From UBA7434 sp042090785 (GTDB lineage: Bacteria > Pseudomonadota > Gammaproteobacteria > Pseudomonadales > UBA7434), in assembly GCA_042090785.1 (NCBI GenBank), contig JBELIP010000006.1, positions 1 through 64,000 on the forward strand: a stretch of 64,000 nucleotides of DNA, read 5' to 3'. The notes beneath the pieces were generated by a model. That model was not told the DNA's origin. It worked only from the letters and a program-made list of their open reading frames with translations, and ran no database searches. Position 1 is the first letter of the stretch. Each line of letters starts with the position of its first letter. This document shows, piece after piece, positions 26,951 through 36,232 of this stretch. The position numbers were made by a program, and so were the translations under genes.

Positions 26951-27688
26951 ATGACTGAAGAAAATACAGCAGCAACTGATGCAACAAAAAAAAATGTTGA
27001 CCCATCAGAAATCGCCAAGTTTGAAGCCTTAGCGCATCGCTGGTGGGATACCAGTAGCGAATTTAAACCGCTGCACCAAATTAATCCTTTGCGCGCCAAT
27101 TTTATTGACCAGCTGTCACCTGTTGCCGAGAAAAAAATTATTGATATTGGCTGCGGTGGCGGCATACTTTCTGAAGCACTGACGCAGCGCGGCGGCAAAG
27201 TCACTGGCATCGATATGGGTGACGCTCCACTGGGCGTTGCCGAATTGCATGCCTTAGAGAACAACCTGGATATTGAATATAAAAAAATAACTGCCGAAGA
27301 AATTGCTGCCGAACGCCCGGGCCAATACGATGTAGTGACCTGTTTAGAGATGTTAGAGCATGTACCAGACCCTGCTGCCATAGTGCAAGCCTGCGCTGAT
27401 CTTTGTAAGCCCAGCGGCCACCTCTACTTTGCCACCATTAACCGTAACCCCAAGAGTTATTTATTTGCGATTTTAGGTGCCGAACATATTCTAGGCCTAC
27501 TACCGAAAGGCACCCATGACTACGACAAGCTTATTAAACCTTCAGAGCTACACCGTTGGATACGTGAGAGCAATTTGCTTTTAAATGATTCAACGGGCAT
27601 GACGTATAACCCGTTTAGTAAAAGTTATAAATTAAACCCAACTAATTTAGATGTAAATTATTTATTGCATGCGACCAAACCTGAATAA
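26951..27688 (+). CDS. ubiG: Ubiquinone biosynthesis O-methyltransferase UbiG
   Basis: ATG 26951, 11 bp after the mtaD stop, gives the expected N-terminus; a longer frame would overlap mtaD. The 245-residue SAM-dependent enzyme carries out both O-methylations of ubiquinone synthesis. Motif I is DIGCGGGILSEAL. The family N-terminus FEALAHRWWDTSSEFKPLH and the NPLRANFI segment are clear. It is the second gene of the conserved mtaD-ubiG-mupP-yciK unit. Confidence 0.95.
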   Translation: MTEENTAATDATKKNVDPSEIAKFEALAHRWWDTSSEFKPLHQINPLRANFIDQLSPVAEKKIIDIGCGGGILSEALTQRGGKVTGIDMGDAPLGVAELHALENNLDIEYKKITAEEIAAERPGQYDVVTCLEMLEHVPDPAAIVQACADLCKPSGHLYFATINRNPKSYLFAILGAEHILGLLPKGTHDYDKLIKPSELHRWIRESNLLLNDSTGMTYNPFSKSYKLNPTNLDVNYLLHATKPE

Positions 27689-27723
27689 AAGCCTTAATTG
27701 CAAATACCGGAGCGAGAGCGGTC

Positions 27724-28410
27724 ATGCCAAAAGCTGCTAACTTAGAAGCCGTTCTCTTTGACCTAGATGGCACTTTAGTTGATACGGCGCCTGATTTTGT
27801 CATTGCCGTTAACCAACTAAGAAAAACCCACAAACTCGATAAGCTACCCGCCGAGGGTATTGCCGAGCAAGTATCTAACGGCTCGCTTGAATTAACAAAA
27901 TATGCCTTTAATATAAATCCTGAACACGCAGACTTTGCCTCACTTAGACAAGCCTTGCTTGATAATTATCTCAATTGCATAGGTCAGCACTCAGCATTAT
28001 ATAGTGGTCTAGACAATTTACTGACTCAATTAAATAGCGCATCCATTCCATGGGGTATTGTGACCAATAAACCCATTGCCTATGCACAGCCCCTCATTGA
28101 AAAACTTGGGCTGACTGACCGCTGCCATGTATTAATATGCCCCGATCATGTTGCCCAACCTAAGCCGCACCCAGAAGCACTATATTTGGCGGCCGAAAAA
28201 CTGAATTGCGGCATCACAGCAACCGCTTATATTGGCGACCACGACCGTGATATTGAAGCTGGCCGCGCAGCAGGAATGAAAACCATTGCTGCCGCCTATG
28301 GCTATATTAACGACCAACAAAATATTGACGAATGGCGCGCTGACGGCATCGCTAAGCATCCACAAGATATTCACCCAACATTAGAACGGTTATTTGCATG
28401 CACAATTTAA
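27724..28410 (+). CDS. mupP: HAD phosphatase, MupP-like (MurNAc-6-phosphate phosphatase)
   Basis: The 228-residue HAD-superfamily protein has motif I FDLDGTLVDTAPDF, motif II VTNKP, the motif III lysine in KPHPEA and motif IV YIGDHDRDIEAGRAAGM. Phosphoglycolate phosphatase (Gph) has the same fold. Placement between ubiG and yciK matches mupP of Pseudomonas, which dephosphorylates MurNAc-6-P in the anabolic peptidoglycan recycling route. The name is therefore based on context. It overlaps yciK by 13 bp. Confidence 0.85.
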   Translation: MPKAANLEAVLFDLDGTLVDTAPDFVIAVNQLRKTHKLDKLPAEGIAEQVSNGSLELTKYAFNINPEHADFASLRQALLDNYLNCIGQHSALYSGLDNLLTQLNSASIPWGIVTNKPIAYAQPLIEKLGLTDRCHVLICPDHVAQPKPHPEALYLAAEKLNCGITATAYIGDHDRDIEAGRAAGMKTIAAAYGYINDQQNIDEWRADGIAKHPQDIHPTLERLFACTI

Positions 28411-29177
28411 ATGAGCTTATTCATTACCAAGCTTCAGCCAACGCCTTAGCAGGACGAAATATATTAGTGACGGGTGCGGGTGATGGCATTGGCCGCGCAG
28501 CTGCACTTAGCTTTGCGCAACATGGTGCAACCGTTATATTACTTGGCCGCACCGAAGCCAAACTTGAAGCGGTGTACGATAAAATAGAATCCAACGGCGG
28601 CGCACAACCGGTTATCGCCACCTTAGATCTTGATACCGCCACTCATCAGGATTACCAAAATCTTAATTATGAAATTGCCGAGAATTTAGGTGCATTACAT
28701 GGCCTACTTCATAACGCCGGTATACTCGGCGAAATGAAACCACTAGCACAATACAGCGAAGACACTTTTGCACGCGTAATGAATATTAATATCACCAGTA
28801 ATTTTTTATTGACCAAGGCGTTGTTACCTTCGCTAGAATTGGCCGAAGATGCCTCGGTTATTTTTACCTCGTCTAGCGTTGGCCGTAGAGGTCGTGCTTA
28901 TTGGGGTGGTTATGCAGTGTCTAAATTTGCAATAGAAGGCTTAATGCAAACTTGGGCCGATGAGTTTGATGGCGCATCTAATATTCGCGCCAACTCACTT
29001 AACCCTGGCGCAACACAAACAGCCATGCGTCGCCAAGCCTACCCTGGCGAAACGCCAAGCAACAATCCTACAGCCGAAGAAATCATGGGCGCTTATTTAT
29101 TTTTAATGAGTCGCGATAGCATTGGCGTTAATGGTGAACAAATTAACGCGCAATTATTAAAAGCTTCGAGCGAATAA
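28398..29177 (+). CDS. yciK: YciK-family short-chain dehydrogenase/reductase
   Basis: The 259-residue Rossmann protein has the cofactor motif TGAGDGIGRAAAL, the NAG motif LLHNAGILGEM and the catalytic Ser-Tyr-Lys in FTSSSVGRRGRAYWGGYAVSK. The YciK family of enoyl-reductase-like SDRs has no firmly established substrate. It closes the mtaD-ubiG-mupP-yciK operon, overlapping mupP, as in Pseudomonas. Confidence 0.9.
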   Translation: MHNLNELIHYQASANALAGRNILVTGAGDGIGRAAALSFAQHGATVILLGRTEAKLEAVYDKIESNGGAQPVIATLDLDTATHQDYQNLNYEIAENLGALHGLLHNAGILGEMKPLAQYSEDTFARVMNINITSNFLLTKALLPSLELAEDASVIFTSSSVGRRGRAYWGGYAVSKFAIEGLMQTWADEFDGASNIRANSLNPGATQTAMRRQAYPGETPSNNPTAEEIMGAYLFLMSRDSIGVNGEQINAQLLKASSE

Positions 29178-29334
29178 ACACTTGCTGGACGCTTATCTTC
29201 TTCTCAGGTAATCTTAGCTTTTTCTAGACGCTTAGCTTATGAGAGAAGCTGATTATGCCACACCTAGTACTGCGCTTTGCGCGGCACTAAAACAAGACTA
29301 CACACTCTTAAACAGATAAAAGGTTATTTATACA

Positions 29335-29931
29335 TTGAAAACATTGCAGCATTTATTTGATAACAACATTGCTTGGGCAGAAAAAATTAAAAGCAGTGAT
29401 CCAGATTTCTTTAATCGGCTTTCAAAACAACAAACGCCAGATTATTTATGGATAGGCTGCTCGGATAGCCGTGTGCCCGCCACCCAAATTGTTAACCTAC
29501 CGCCGGGCGAAGTGTTTGTGCATCGCAACATTGCTAACGTTGTCGTGCATGACGATACTAACTGCCTTTCTGTTATTCAATTTGCTGTAGAAGTGTTAAA
29601 AGTAAAGCATATTATTGTCTGCGGCCACTATGGCTGTGGTGGCGTAAAAGCCGCCGTCGAGGACCAAGATCATGGCCTTATTAATAATTGGTTACAGCAT
29701 ATTAAAGTTGTTAAGCAAAAGTATCTTGCCGAACTAAAAGACCTCACACCCGAGCAAACAAATAATAAAATGTGTGAGCTCAATGTTATTGAACAAGTCA
29801 AACATGTTAGCGAAACAGCAGCTGTGCAAAATGCGTGGAACAATGGTGCCGAGCTATCAATTCACGGCTGGATATACAGTATTAGCGATGGCATATTGCA
29901 TGATTTAGACACTACACTGCATGCAAACTAA
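29335..29931 (+). CDS. can: Beta-class carbonic anhydrase
   Basis: The 198-residue enzyme interconverts CO2 and bicarbonate. Zinc ligands Cys42, Asp44, His98 and Cys101 lie in GCSDSRVP and CGHYGCGG; Asp44-Arg46 is the catalytic dyad and HRNIAN follows. Start TTG 29335 gives MKTLQHLFDNN, aligning with E. coli Can. About 160 bp separate it from yciK. It is followed by a hairpin inside the end of the convergent AlkB-like gene that may terminate both. Confidence 0.95.
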   Translation: MKTLQHLFDNNIAWAEKIKSSDPDFFNRLSKQQTPDYLWIGCSDSRVPATQIVNLPPGEVFVHRNIANVVVHDDTNCLSVIQFAVEVLKVKHIIVCGHYGCGGVKAAVEDQDHGLINNWLQHIKVVKQKYLAELKDLTPEQTNNKMCELNVIEQVKHVSETAAVQNAWNNGAELSIHGWIYSISDGILHDLDTTLHAN

Positions 29932-29953
29932 CGCCCTTCAATAAACACCCAAA

Positions 29954-30631
29954 CTAACGCTTAGCCGATGCTTCGGCTAAGCGTTTATCGACCCAACGGA
30001 AAGTAAGATTAATTCTTGGCTCTATGGCGCGGCGAGTTTTCGCAATTTGATGCAGCCAATATTGCTGTGTTGTGCCGCTCATCACTAGCACGCTGCCATG
30101 CGGCAATAATATATTCGCTTTTAATGTCTTATCAAGCTTATGCTTGAGCTGAAATGTGCGTGCTTGGCCTAAACTCACCGAAGCAATAATAGGTCTAGCA
30201 CCTAACTCGCGCTCATCGTCTGCATGCCAACTGACACTGTCAGCACCGTCACGATAAAGGTTAGCTAACACACTGTTAAATTGAGCCTTAGCTAGCTGCT
30301 CAGTACGCTCTTTAATCGCTTGCAACGATTCTGTCCAAGGCAAACCGTATGCGGTAATGCCCGAATAAGTGTAGGGTACACTTTCATCACCATACCATGC
30401 CGACAGACGTGGCACGTTGTGCTTCTTGCCATACATGGTTATTTTTTCTTGCGTCCAAGCAATCGTCTCTTGCAGTTGCGCAAAGTAATTGTCGGCTTCG
30501 GAAGTAGAAAAACAATGAGGGTATAGCGTTAATTCGCCATCAGTTATTGGTATTTTCTGTGCAGCATCTTTATCGACAGTAATAGACTTATCCATTGATA
30601 AGTCTATTTGCGAAAAAAGATCATCGGTCAT
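29954..30631 (-). CDS. AlkB-like 2-oxoglutarate/Fe(II) dioxygenase
   Basis: The 225-residue protein matches the AlkB homologue 2 type. It has the iron ligands in SWHADDERELG (HxD) and a downstream His in YWLHQIAKTRRAIEPR. The 2-oxoglutarate arginines are in the PRINLTFRWV motif, and PRLSAWYGD is the nucleotide-recognition lid. Family members remove alkyl groups from damaged DNA or RNA bases. It lies 5 bp after purC on the same strand, perhaps co-transcribed. Its last codons are encoded by a perfect 13-bp hairpin. Confidence 0.9.
   Translation of the reverse strand: MTDDLFSQIDLSMDKSITVDKDAAQKIPITDGELTLYPHCFSTSEADNYFAQLQETIAWTQEKITMYGKKHNVPRLSAWYGDESVPYTYSGITAYGLPWTESLQAIKERTEQLAKAQFNSVLANLYRDGADSVSWHADDERELGARPIIASVSLGQARTFQLKHKLDKTLKANILLPHGSVLVMSGTTQQYWLHQIAKTRRAIEPRINLTFRWVDKRLAEASAKR
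29956..29985. terminator. Bidirectional hairpin shared by can and the AlkB-like gene
   Basis: AACGCTTAGCCGA (29956-29968), loop TGCT, TCGGCTAAGCGTT (29973-29985) is a perfect 13-bp stem. It follows can by 24 bp and forms the last ten codons of the convergent AlkB-like gene. The T-tail is short (TTT) on the plus strand. Confidence 0.5.
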
Positions 30632-30636
30632 ACTTG

Positions 30637-31752
30637 TTAAACGATTAGCCCGTAGCGCTCATTAAGCATATCAAGAATTTCGGCTTGTGGATTATCGGAT
30701 AGCGGTAGTGCACGGCCCATAATTTTTTCAGCCACACTCACATACGTCTCCGACACAGCCATTAGCACGTCTTCAGGCAAAGCGTTATCGCGCGCTAATG
30801 CACTTCGCTCATCCATACGATCTTTGTTTAACAAAATATCTGGTTCAGGAAAGTGATTTAATAGTAATTGACGGAAGGCCTCTTTCGAGTTCTCAACTAC
30901 CTTACCCTGACGGTATTGCCCACCATCCCAAATACGTGATGAATCTGGCGTACCCACTTCATCCATATAAATGAGTTTGTCATTGCCGGCAGCATCTTTG
31001 ACATAACCAAATTCGAATTTAGTATCAACAAAGACTTGATCAATATTGGCCAACGCAGCGCTAATAACATCAAAACCTTCGCGAAGTAATGTTTCGTAGC
31101 GACCAATATCATTAAGCTGTTGAAACTTAAATGCAGCAAAATTTTGTTCTATATCGGTGCGCGTAATATTAACGTCGTCGACTTCAGGAACACCAGGTAT
31201 ACCTTGCAGAATGCCTTTGGTCGATGGCGTAATAAGCAACTCAGGTAATTTTTGATCGCGCTCTAAACCTTCGGGTAAATGAATACCACAAAATTCGCGC
31301 TCACCTTTAGCATAAGAGCGCCACATTGAACCTGTTATATACTGCCGCGCAATGGCTTCTATCATTACCGGTCGTGCTTTTTGAACAATCCACACCAATG
31401 GATGTGGCACGGCCAAAATATGGCTGTCGGCCAAACCTTGCTCACGAAACAGCTCAAACCAGTGATTTGAAATAGCATTTAATGCCGCCCCCTTTCCGGG
31501 AACACCTGCCATACCACCCTCACCGTGCCAAATACACTCAAACGCTGATATTCGATCACTAATGACCATAACCGCCAACTGCGAGTCGGGCGCAACATCG
31601 TAACCTTCTGATTCGATTAAGCGTTGACTGTCAGCGTCTGACAACCAGTAAACCGAGCGAACTTTGCCGCTATGAATGGGCTGAGCAGTACGAATGGGAA
31701 GATTATTACTAACGGCCAGCACGCGACTGGCAGGAGAACTGACGGTATTCAT
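30637..31752 (-). CDS. purC: Phosphoribosylaminoimidazole-succinocarboxamide synthase
   Basis: ATG 31752 is preferred over a GTG at 31785 because it has a GAGAG site upstream and starts at the family N-terminus. The roughly 371-residue enzyme ligates aspartate to CAIR in purine synthesis. It shows SGKVRSVYWL, the EAIARQYITGSMWRSYAKGER segment, FEFGYV and MDEVGTPDSSRIWDGGQY. It is the long form of PurC (near 370 aa) rather than the 237-aa E. coli form. In Pseudomonas it follows dapA-bamC-MBL; here three extra genes intervene. Confidence 0.95.
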   Translation of the reverse strand: MNTVSSPASRVLAVSNNLPIRTAQPIHSGKVRSVYWLSDADSQRLIESEGYDVAPDSQLAVMVISDRISAFECIWHGEGGMAGVPGKGAALNAISNHWFELFREQGLADSHILAVPHPLVWIVQKARPVMIEAIARQYITGSMWRSYAKGEREFCGIHLPEGLERDQKLPELLITPSTKGILQGIPGVPEVDDVNITRTDIEQNFAAFKFQQLNDIGRYETLLREGFDVISAALANIDQVFVDTKFEFGYVKDAAGNDKLIYMDEVGTPDSSRIWDGGQYRQGKVVENSKEAFRQLLLNHFPEPDILLNKDRMDERSALARDNALPEDVLMAVSETYVSVAEKIMGRALPLSDNPQAEILDMLNERYGLIV

Positions 31753-31825
31753 GAATGTTTTACTCTCGAGCGTGAAAAGCGGCACAGTATAAAACAGCCG
31801 TTAGTTGATCGCTAGAGGGAGAAGG

Positions 31826-32722
31826 TTAATTAACAGGGTAGATATCAAATCTTGTCGCTTTGCCGGTTAATGATGATGCGGGCTTTAAACCACCAAGCCA
31901 CTCGGCGCCGGGGGCGCGCTTAACAACCACCTTGCTTTTAGCTAGCTTTAAAGCGGCTTCTATCAGCCCTTGGCCGTCACTGTTCTGGGCTGCATTATTC
32001 GCCTGCCCCGCATTAGCTGCGCTTTGATAAGTTGTCAGGCGTTGCAAAAAAGCCATATTTTTTTTAACAGCGGCGGTTTTCTTTAAGCCGCGCTTGGTCT
32101 CAATGTCGGCATGCGCATACATAGGGTCTAAATAAACCACATCAGGACGACTATCAGACCACTGCTCCATTAAGGTACCACTATTAGCCTCTATAACCGT
32201 CATCCGTTCTGCCGCCGATGATAATAGCTCGCTGGCATTCATCGTGGCACGCTGTACAGCCTGCTCTAACAAATAAGCGAGTAAGGGCATTTGTTCAACT
32301 AAGATCACACGACAGCCTGCCGCGGCCAGTAAAAAAGCGTCATAACCAAACCCCGCGGTAGCATCCAATACCGTTAAGGGCTGCGCTATTTTTTTACGAC
32401 CCAGCACAGCTCTAATAACATACTCACCTTGCAATCCCGGACTATTCACTCTCGCATAAAAACGTGGTTCAGCAAAATCAACACTGACAATCGCCCCGCC
32501 GCTATCTAAATGCACACGCCATTGGCCATCGGTCAATATAATTTTTATTGCGTCAGCATAGTTAGCTATTTGAGAAGGCGCTATAACAGCTAACCCACAA
32601 CGCTGCGCTAACTGCTCTACAAACAACTGTGCTTGAGTGTTATTTTTATTCTCAGCTAAATTCGAATCAAAAACGATATAAGCTAAAGGTTTGGCAGGTT
32701 GAATGTCGACTGTATTACTCAC
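31826..32722 (-). CDS. rsmJ: 16S rRNA (guanine1516-N2)-methyltransferase RsmJ
   Basis: The 298-residue class I methyltransferase has the SAM motif LDATAGFGYDAFLLAAAG, then DVVYLDPMYAH, the RsmJ catalytic signature, and KRAPGAEWL near the end. RsmJ modifies G1516 of 16S rRNA. The GTG start at 32722 overlaps the histidine kinase stop (GTGA), so the two are translationally coupled. That pairing with a sensor kinase seems unrelated to rRNA modification. Confidence 0.92.
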   Translation of the reverse strand: MSNTVDIQPAKPLAYIVFDSNLAENKNNTQAQLFVEQLAQRCGLAVIAPSQIANYADAIKIILTDGQWRVHLDSGGAIVSVDFAEPRFYARVNSPGLQGEYVIRAVLGRKKIAQPLTVLDATAGFGYDAFLLAAAGCRVILVEQMPLLAYLLEQAVQRATMNASELLSSAAERMTVIEANSGTLMEQWSDSRPDVVYLDPMYAHADIETKRGLKKTAAVKKNMAFLQRLTTYQSAANAGQANNAAQNSDGQGLIEAALKLAKSKVVVKRAPGAEWLGGLKPASSLTGKATRFDIYPVN

Positions 32723-35103
32723 TTGTTAGCACTGCCAACCCATTTTTGCGTCATCGCGGCCAAATCTTCTACCTTAAACGGCTTACTCAAAAAATCATTC
32801 ATACCCGCATCAAAACAATGAATTCTATCTTGCGGATCAATGTTTGCTGTCATAGCTACAATTGGAATACGCGACTTTTCACCATCCATTTGTCGAATAG
32901 CACGTGATGCATCATAACCATTCATTTTTGGCATTTGGCAGTCCATATAAATCAAATCAAAATGCTGATTACTCACCGCATCTAACGCTTCTAAACCTGT
33001 TTCGGCTACGACAATATGACAACCCAATTTATCAAGCATTGCTTTAGCAACACGCTTATTCACCATATTATCCTCCACCAGCAAAATAGCATAATCAGAA
33101 AGGTCTGCAGGGTGATAAATATTATCGGCTGAATGCTGAGGCTGATCTAATTTTAAAAAACTCAGCATAGCTAATGAAAAGGCGTTGGCACGCAAGGGCG
33201 GTCTTGTTTGTAATATATTGTCTGTTATTGTTACATCACTACTCACGGTTCTTGAAACAATAATTGTATTAAGGCTATAACGCTTAACGAATACTTCAAC
33301 CTCATCCCATACATTTTCAAAGCGCTCATCGACCGAGCAATACAGCATTAGTGTTGGCATTGTAGTTATGCCACCTTTTTCTCGCCCCAAACGATCTAAC
33401 GAAGCGACTAAGCACTTAATATCAATAAAAATAACTGCTTCCATTTGATAAAAGTCACAAAGACTTTGGCATGCTTTACCAATTTCAACGGTGCTACCAT
33501 AAACAATTATTGGTTGAGCAAGTAACGGGGAGGACTGCTCTTCTGACAAACTACTTGATAACTCAGGACGATAAGAAAACGGAATGCGCACATAAAACTC
33601 GCTGCCTGAATTTAACTCACTATGAACACCAATATCGCCATGTAACAGTTCAGCTAATTTTTCACAAATAGATAACCCAAGACCGGTACCACTGTACTTT
33701 CTCGTCATTGAGCCATCACTTTGTGAGTACGGCAAAAATATTGTATGCAAATCTTTTTCGGATATGCCAATTCCTGTGTCACGCACCGCCAAACGAATCC
33801 ATAATTTCCCTTGCGCATCAACCTCTTTTACCGCACTAATCAAAACTGAACCATGATCGGTAAATTTAATTGCGTTGTTAATTAAATTATTGAGCAACTG
33901 CCGCAGCTTATTAGGATCAGATTCAACCACTAACGGCAAAGCGCTATCGTAGTCTGTTAATATATCAAGACTTGCAGCATCCGCTGACTGCGCATGTAAA
34001 AACATTAATTCTTCTAATAATTGATGCAAATCAAATTCGATATTACTTAACTCAGATTGATCTAGTGATAGGCGCGAAAAATCTAATATATCGTTGATCA
34101 AAATCATCAATGCTTCGCTCGATGATTCTGCTAATGTAATTAATTCTTTTTGGTCACGATTAAGACCTATATCGCCGAGTAAATTAAGCGTACCAAGAAT
34201 ACCGTTAAGTGGAGTACGAATTTCATGACTAACGTTAGCAGCAAATTCAGATTTCAATTTCGCAGCCGCCAACGCATGGTCACGAGCTGTAGCTAGCTGA
34301 AGCTCTCTATCTTCGAGCACCTCCATCATTTGGTTAAAAGCATTACTTAATTGCTGCGTTTCTTTCGAGCCAGATAAATCAACGCGAAGATTGTTCCGCT
34401 CGCCCCTAGCCCCCGAAGCCATTGTTTCAACAAATTCTTCTAACGGCCTTGTTAAAGCACCACTTAAACCATTTAGCGCTAACACTAGTACTGTGGCACC
34501 AATTAACAATACGACAACGTTACCAAGAATAATATTATATCGTGCACTGTATAGCTGATCTTTAGCAATCAGCACTCTTACCCGACCAATTTTCTGCTCT
34601 TGTTTTCGTGTTGCCTCTAGGTCTTCTAATTCTGGCTCAGCGCTATCCGATTGCACCACACTCGAAAACTGCCAATAATCTTGCCCATCATATTCCAATA
34701 CAGCAACAGAATTATCACTCGCCTGCTTTTGTAATTCTGGCGATAACGTTTCAACCCAAGGAATAAAATTACCTGACTCTGCAAGCAAAACATCTTCTAG
34801 CTCATAAATAGCCACTTGTGTAACACTAGGAAAAGAATGAACAACTTCAATTGCTTGCTTAGCAAAAGCAGGACTGCCAAGCAGCACGGGCAATGAACTT
34901 TGTTTTGCCAATACGCCGGTTATGTTTTTTCCATTTTGAATAAAATTATTAGTAAGCGATTGGTTAATAATAATAGAGGTACCAATTGACACACTTAGCA
35001 CCATGACGAACATGCCTAAGGCTACCAATAAGGTAAGCTGAGAACCGAGATGTCGATCAGAGACGACCGCACCATTAGAAACACTATCCTTTGCTTTAAG
35101 CAT
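32719..35103 (-). CDS. Hybrid sensor histidine kinase (GacS/BarA-like, no HPt)
   Basis: The 794-residue membrane kinase has an N-terminal TM (about 22-45), a periplasmic sensor region, a second TM near 185-208, HAMP, HisKA with phospho-His near 293 (VSHEIRTPLNG), and HATPase with NNAIKF and DTGIGI. A degenerate receiver-like segment follows, then a true receiver (ILLVEDNMVNKRVAK) with Asp721 in YMDCQMPKMNG. The layout resembles GacS/BarA. However, the protein ends right after the receiver with no HPt domain, so phosphotransfer would need a separate HPt protein. The signal is unknown. Its stop overlaps rsmJ; PilZ is 18 bp upstream. Confidence 0.9.
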   Translation of the reverse strand: MLKAKDSVSNGAVVSDRHLGSQLTLLVALGMFVMVLSVSIGTSIIINQSLTNNFIQNGKNITGVLAKQSSLPVLLGSPAFAKQAIEVVHSFPSVTQVAIYELEDVLLAESGNFIPWVETLSPELQKQASDNSVAVLEYDGQDYWQFSSVVQSDSAEPELEDLEATRKQEQKIGRVRVLIAKDQLYSARYNIILGNVVVLLIGATVLVLALNGLSGALTRPLEEFVETMASGARGERNNLRVDLSGSKETQQLSNAFNQMMEVLEDRELQLATARDHALAAAKLKSEFAANVSHEIRTPLNGILGTLNLLGDIGLNRDQKELITLAESSSEALMILINDILDFSRLSLDQSELSNIEFDLHQLLEELMFLHAQSADAASLDILTDYDSALPLVVESDPNKLRQLLNNLINNAIKFTDHGSVLISAVKEVDAQGKLWIRLAVRDTGIGISEKDLHTIFLPYSQSDGSMTRKYSGTGLGLSICEKLAELLHGDIGVHSELNSGSEFYVRIPFSYRPELSSSLSEEQSSPLLAQPIIVYGSTVEIGKACQSLCDFYQMEAVIFIDIKCLVASLDRLGREKGGITTMPTLMLYCSVDERFENVWDEVEVFVKRYSLNTIIVSRTVSSDVTITDNILQTRPPLRANAFSLAMLSFLKLDQPQHSADNIYHPADLSDYAILLVEDNMVNKRVAKAMLDKLGCHIVVAETGLEALDAVSNQHFDLIYMDCQMPKMNGYDASRAIRQMDGEKSRIPIVAMTANIDPQDRIHCFDAGMNDFLSKPFKVEDLAAMTQKWVGSANK

Positions 35104-35121
35104 TTTCTGCTATCCAATTAA

Positions 35122-35391
35122 TTAGATAAACTCTAATCCCATGCCTTCATCTGAGACATGGGCAACACGCATACGCACAGGATCAGAGTTGAGCGTGCCA
35201 GTATGACGCTTAATAGTTACGCGGACTTCGGTATTAACCGGTGGTAATATCTGCGTACCACGCAGAGCAAAAAAACCGCCTTTAGACGCATTTTTTGCTT
35301 TTAAAGAAATAACACCTAACGCCGGATGCTGTATGTCTAACTGCGCTTCACTAGCAACACGCGGATACCTTCTATTTTTATTAATATCCAT
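35122..35391 (-). CDS. PilZ-domain protein
   Basis: This 89-residue single-domain protein has the c-di-GMP binding elements of PilZ: RRYPRV near residue 7 (RxxxR type) and NASKGGFF near 34 (the D/NxSxxG motif). A closing GMGLEF strand follows. Both halves of the binding site look intact, so it may be a c-di-GMP effector. It precedes the hybrid kinase by 18 bp and follows the MBL gene by 24 bp on the same strand. The target is unknown. Confidence 0.85.
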   Translation of the reverse strand: MDINKNRRYPRVASEAQLDIQHPALGVISLKAKNASKGGFFALRGTQILPPVNTEVRVTIKRHTGTLNSDPVRMRVAHVSDEGMGLEFI

Positions 35392-35415
35392 AATGCCTTC
35401 TTGACCAGTGTTAAG

Positions 35416-36207
35416 TTAACTGATTTGCAGCCAATCAAACCCTGTGTCTTGGTCTGCTACTAAAATACGCTCATGATAAGGAAAAACATCTTGTAGTGCT
35501 TCTAGCGCCAGTGTCTCTGTATTATTTTGCTGACTTATATGTGCAACCACTAACCATTGTATTTTTTCATGGTTAAAGTTAGACAGCAAATTACGCGCTT
35601 GATGATTACTTAAGTGCCCCCAATCACCCAAAACGCGCTGCTTAAGACTATAGGGATAAGAACCTGCCTCTAACATCCCCACATCGTGGTTACACTCTAA
35701 AACCATGGCATCACAATTACTGTAAGCCTCAATAACGTGCGGTGTATAACTCCCTAAATCGGTTAACACCCCCAAACGTTTTTCACGCGGCAGTTCACCT
35801 GACTCGGCGTTGTTAATGGTAGCGGTTATTACAAACTGACAAGGTTCGCGGGCATCGTGCGGAACCACCACCGGCTGCACCGACAGGCCGCCAATATTAA
35901 TGGACGAAAAATTATCAATTAAGGTGAATTGAGGTAACTCATGACAGCCACTTTTCACGGCTGTGCCATGCGTCATATAAACCGGCAGCGAATGTTTTCG
36001 CGCCAAAGCTTTAACACCTTTAATATGGTCGCCATGTTCGTGAGTAATAAAGGCCGCATGCAAATCATTGAGGGCTAAATCAAGCCGCTCTAGGCCGGCC
36101 GTTAAATTGCGTAAGGTAATGCCGCAATCAATAAGAATCCGCGCTCCTGCTGACTCAACAATTAACGCGTTACCACGACTACCACTGCCGAGGGAAGCAA
36201 ATCTCAT
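35416..36207 (-). CDS. MBL-fold metallohydrolase (WalJ/YycJ-like)
   Basis: ATG 36207 gives the family start MRFASLGSGSRGNALIVE; upstream codons would overlap bamC. The 263-residue protein has the metal signature THEHGDHIKG, then HGTAVK, PVVVPHDAREP and LECNHDVGML. It belongs to the beta-lactamase-fold group that follows bamC in Pseudomonas and includes WalJ of Firmicutes. The biochemical role in gammaproteobacteria is not defined. Confidence 0.88.
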   Translation of the reverse strand: MRFASLGSGSRGNALIVESAGARILIDCGITLRNLTAGLERLDLALNDLHAAFITHEHGDHIKGVKALARKHSLPVYMTHGTAVKSGCHELPQFTLIDNFSSINIGGLSVQPVVVPHDAREPCQFVITATINNAESGELPREKRLGVLTDLGSYTPHVIEAYSNCDAMVLECNHDVGMLEAGSYPYSLKQRVLGDWGHLSNHQARNLLSNFNHEKIQWLVVAHISQQNNTETLALEALQDVFPYHERILVADQDTGFDWLQIS

Positions 36208-36232
36208 AAATGACCAACATAAGGCTGATGCA

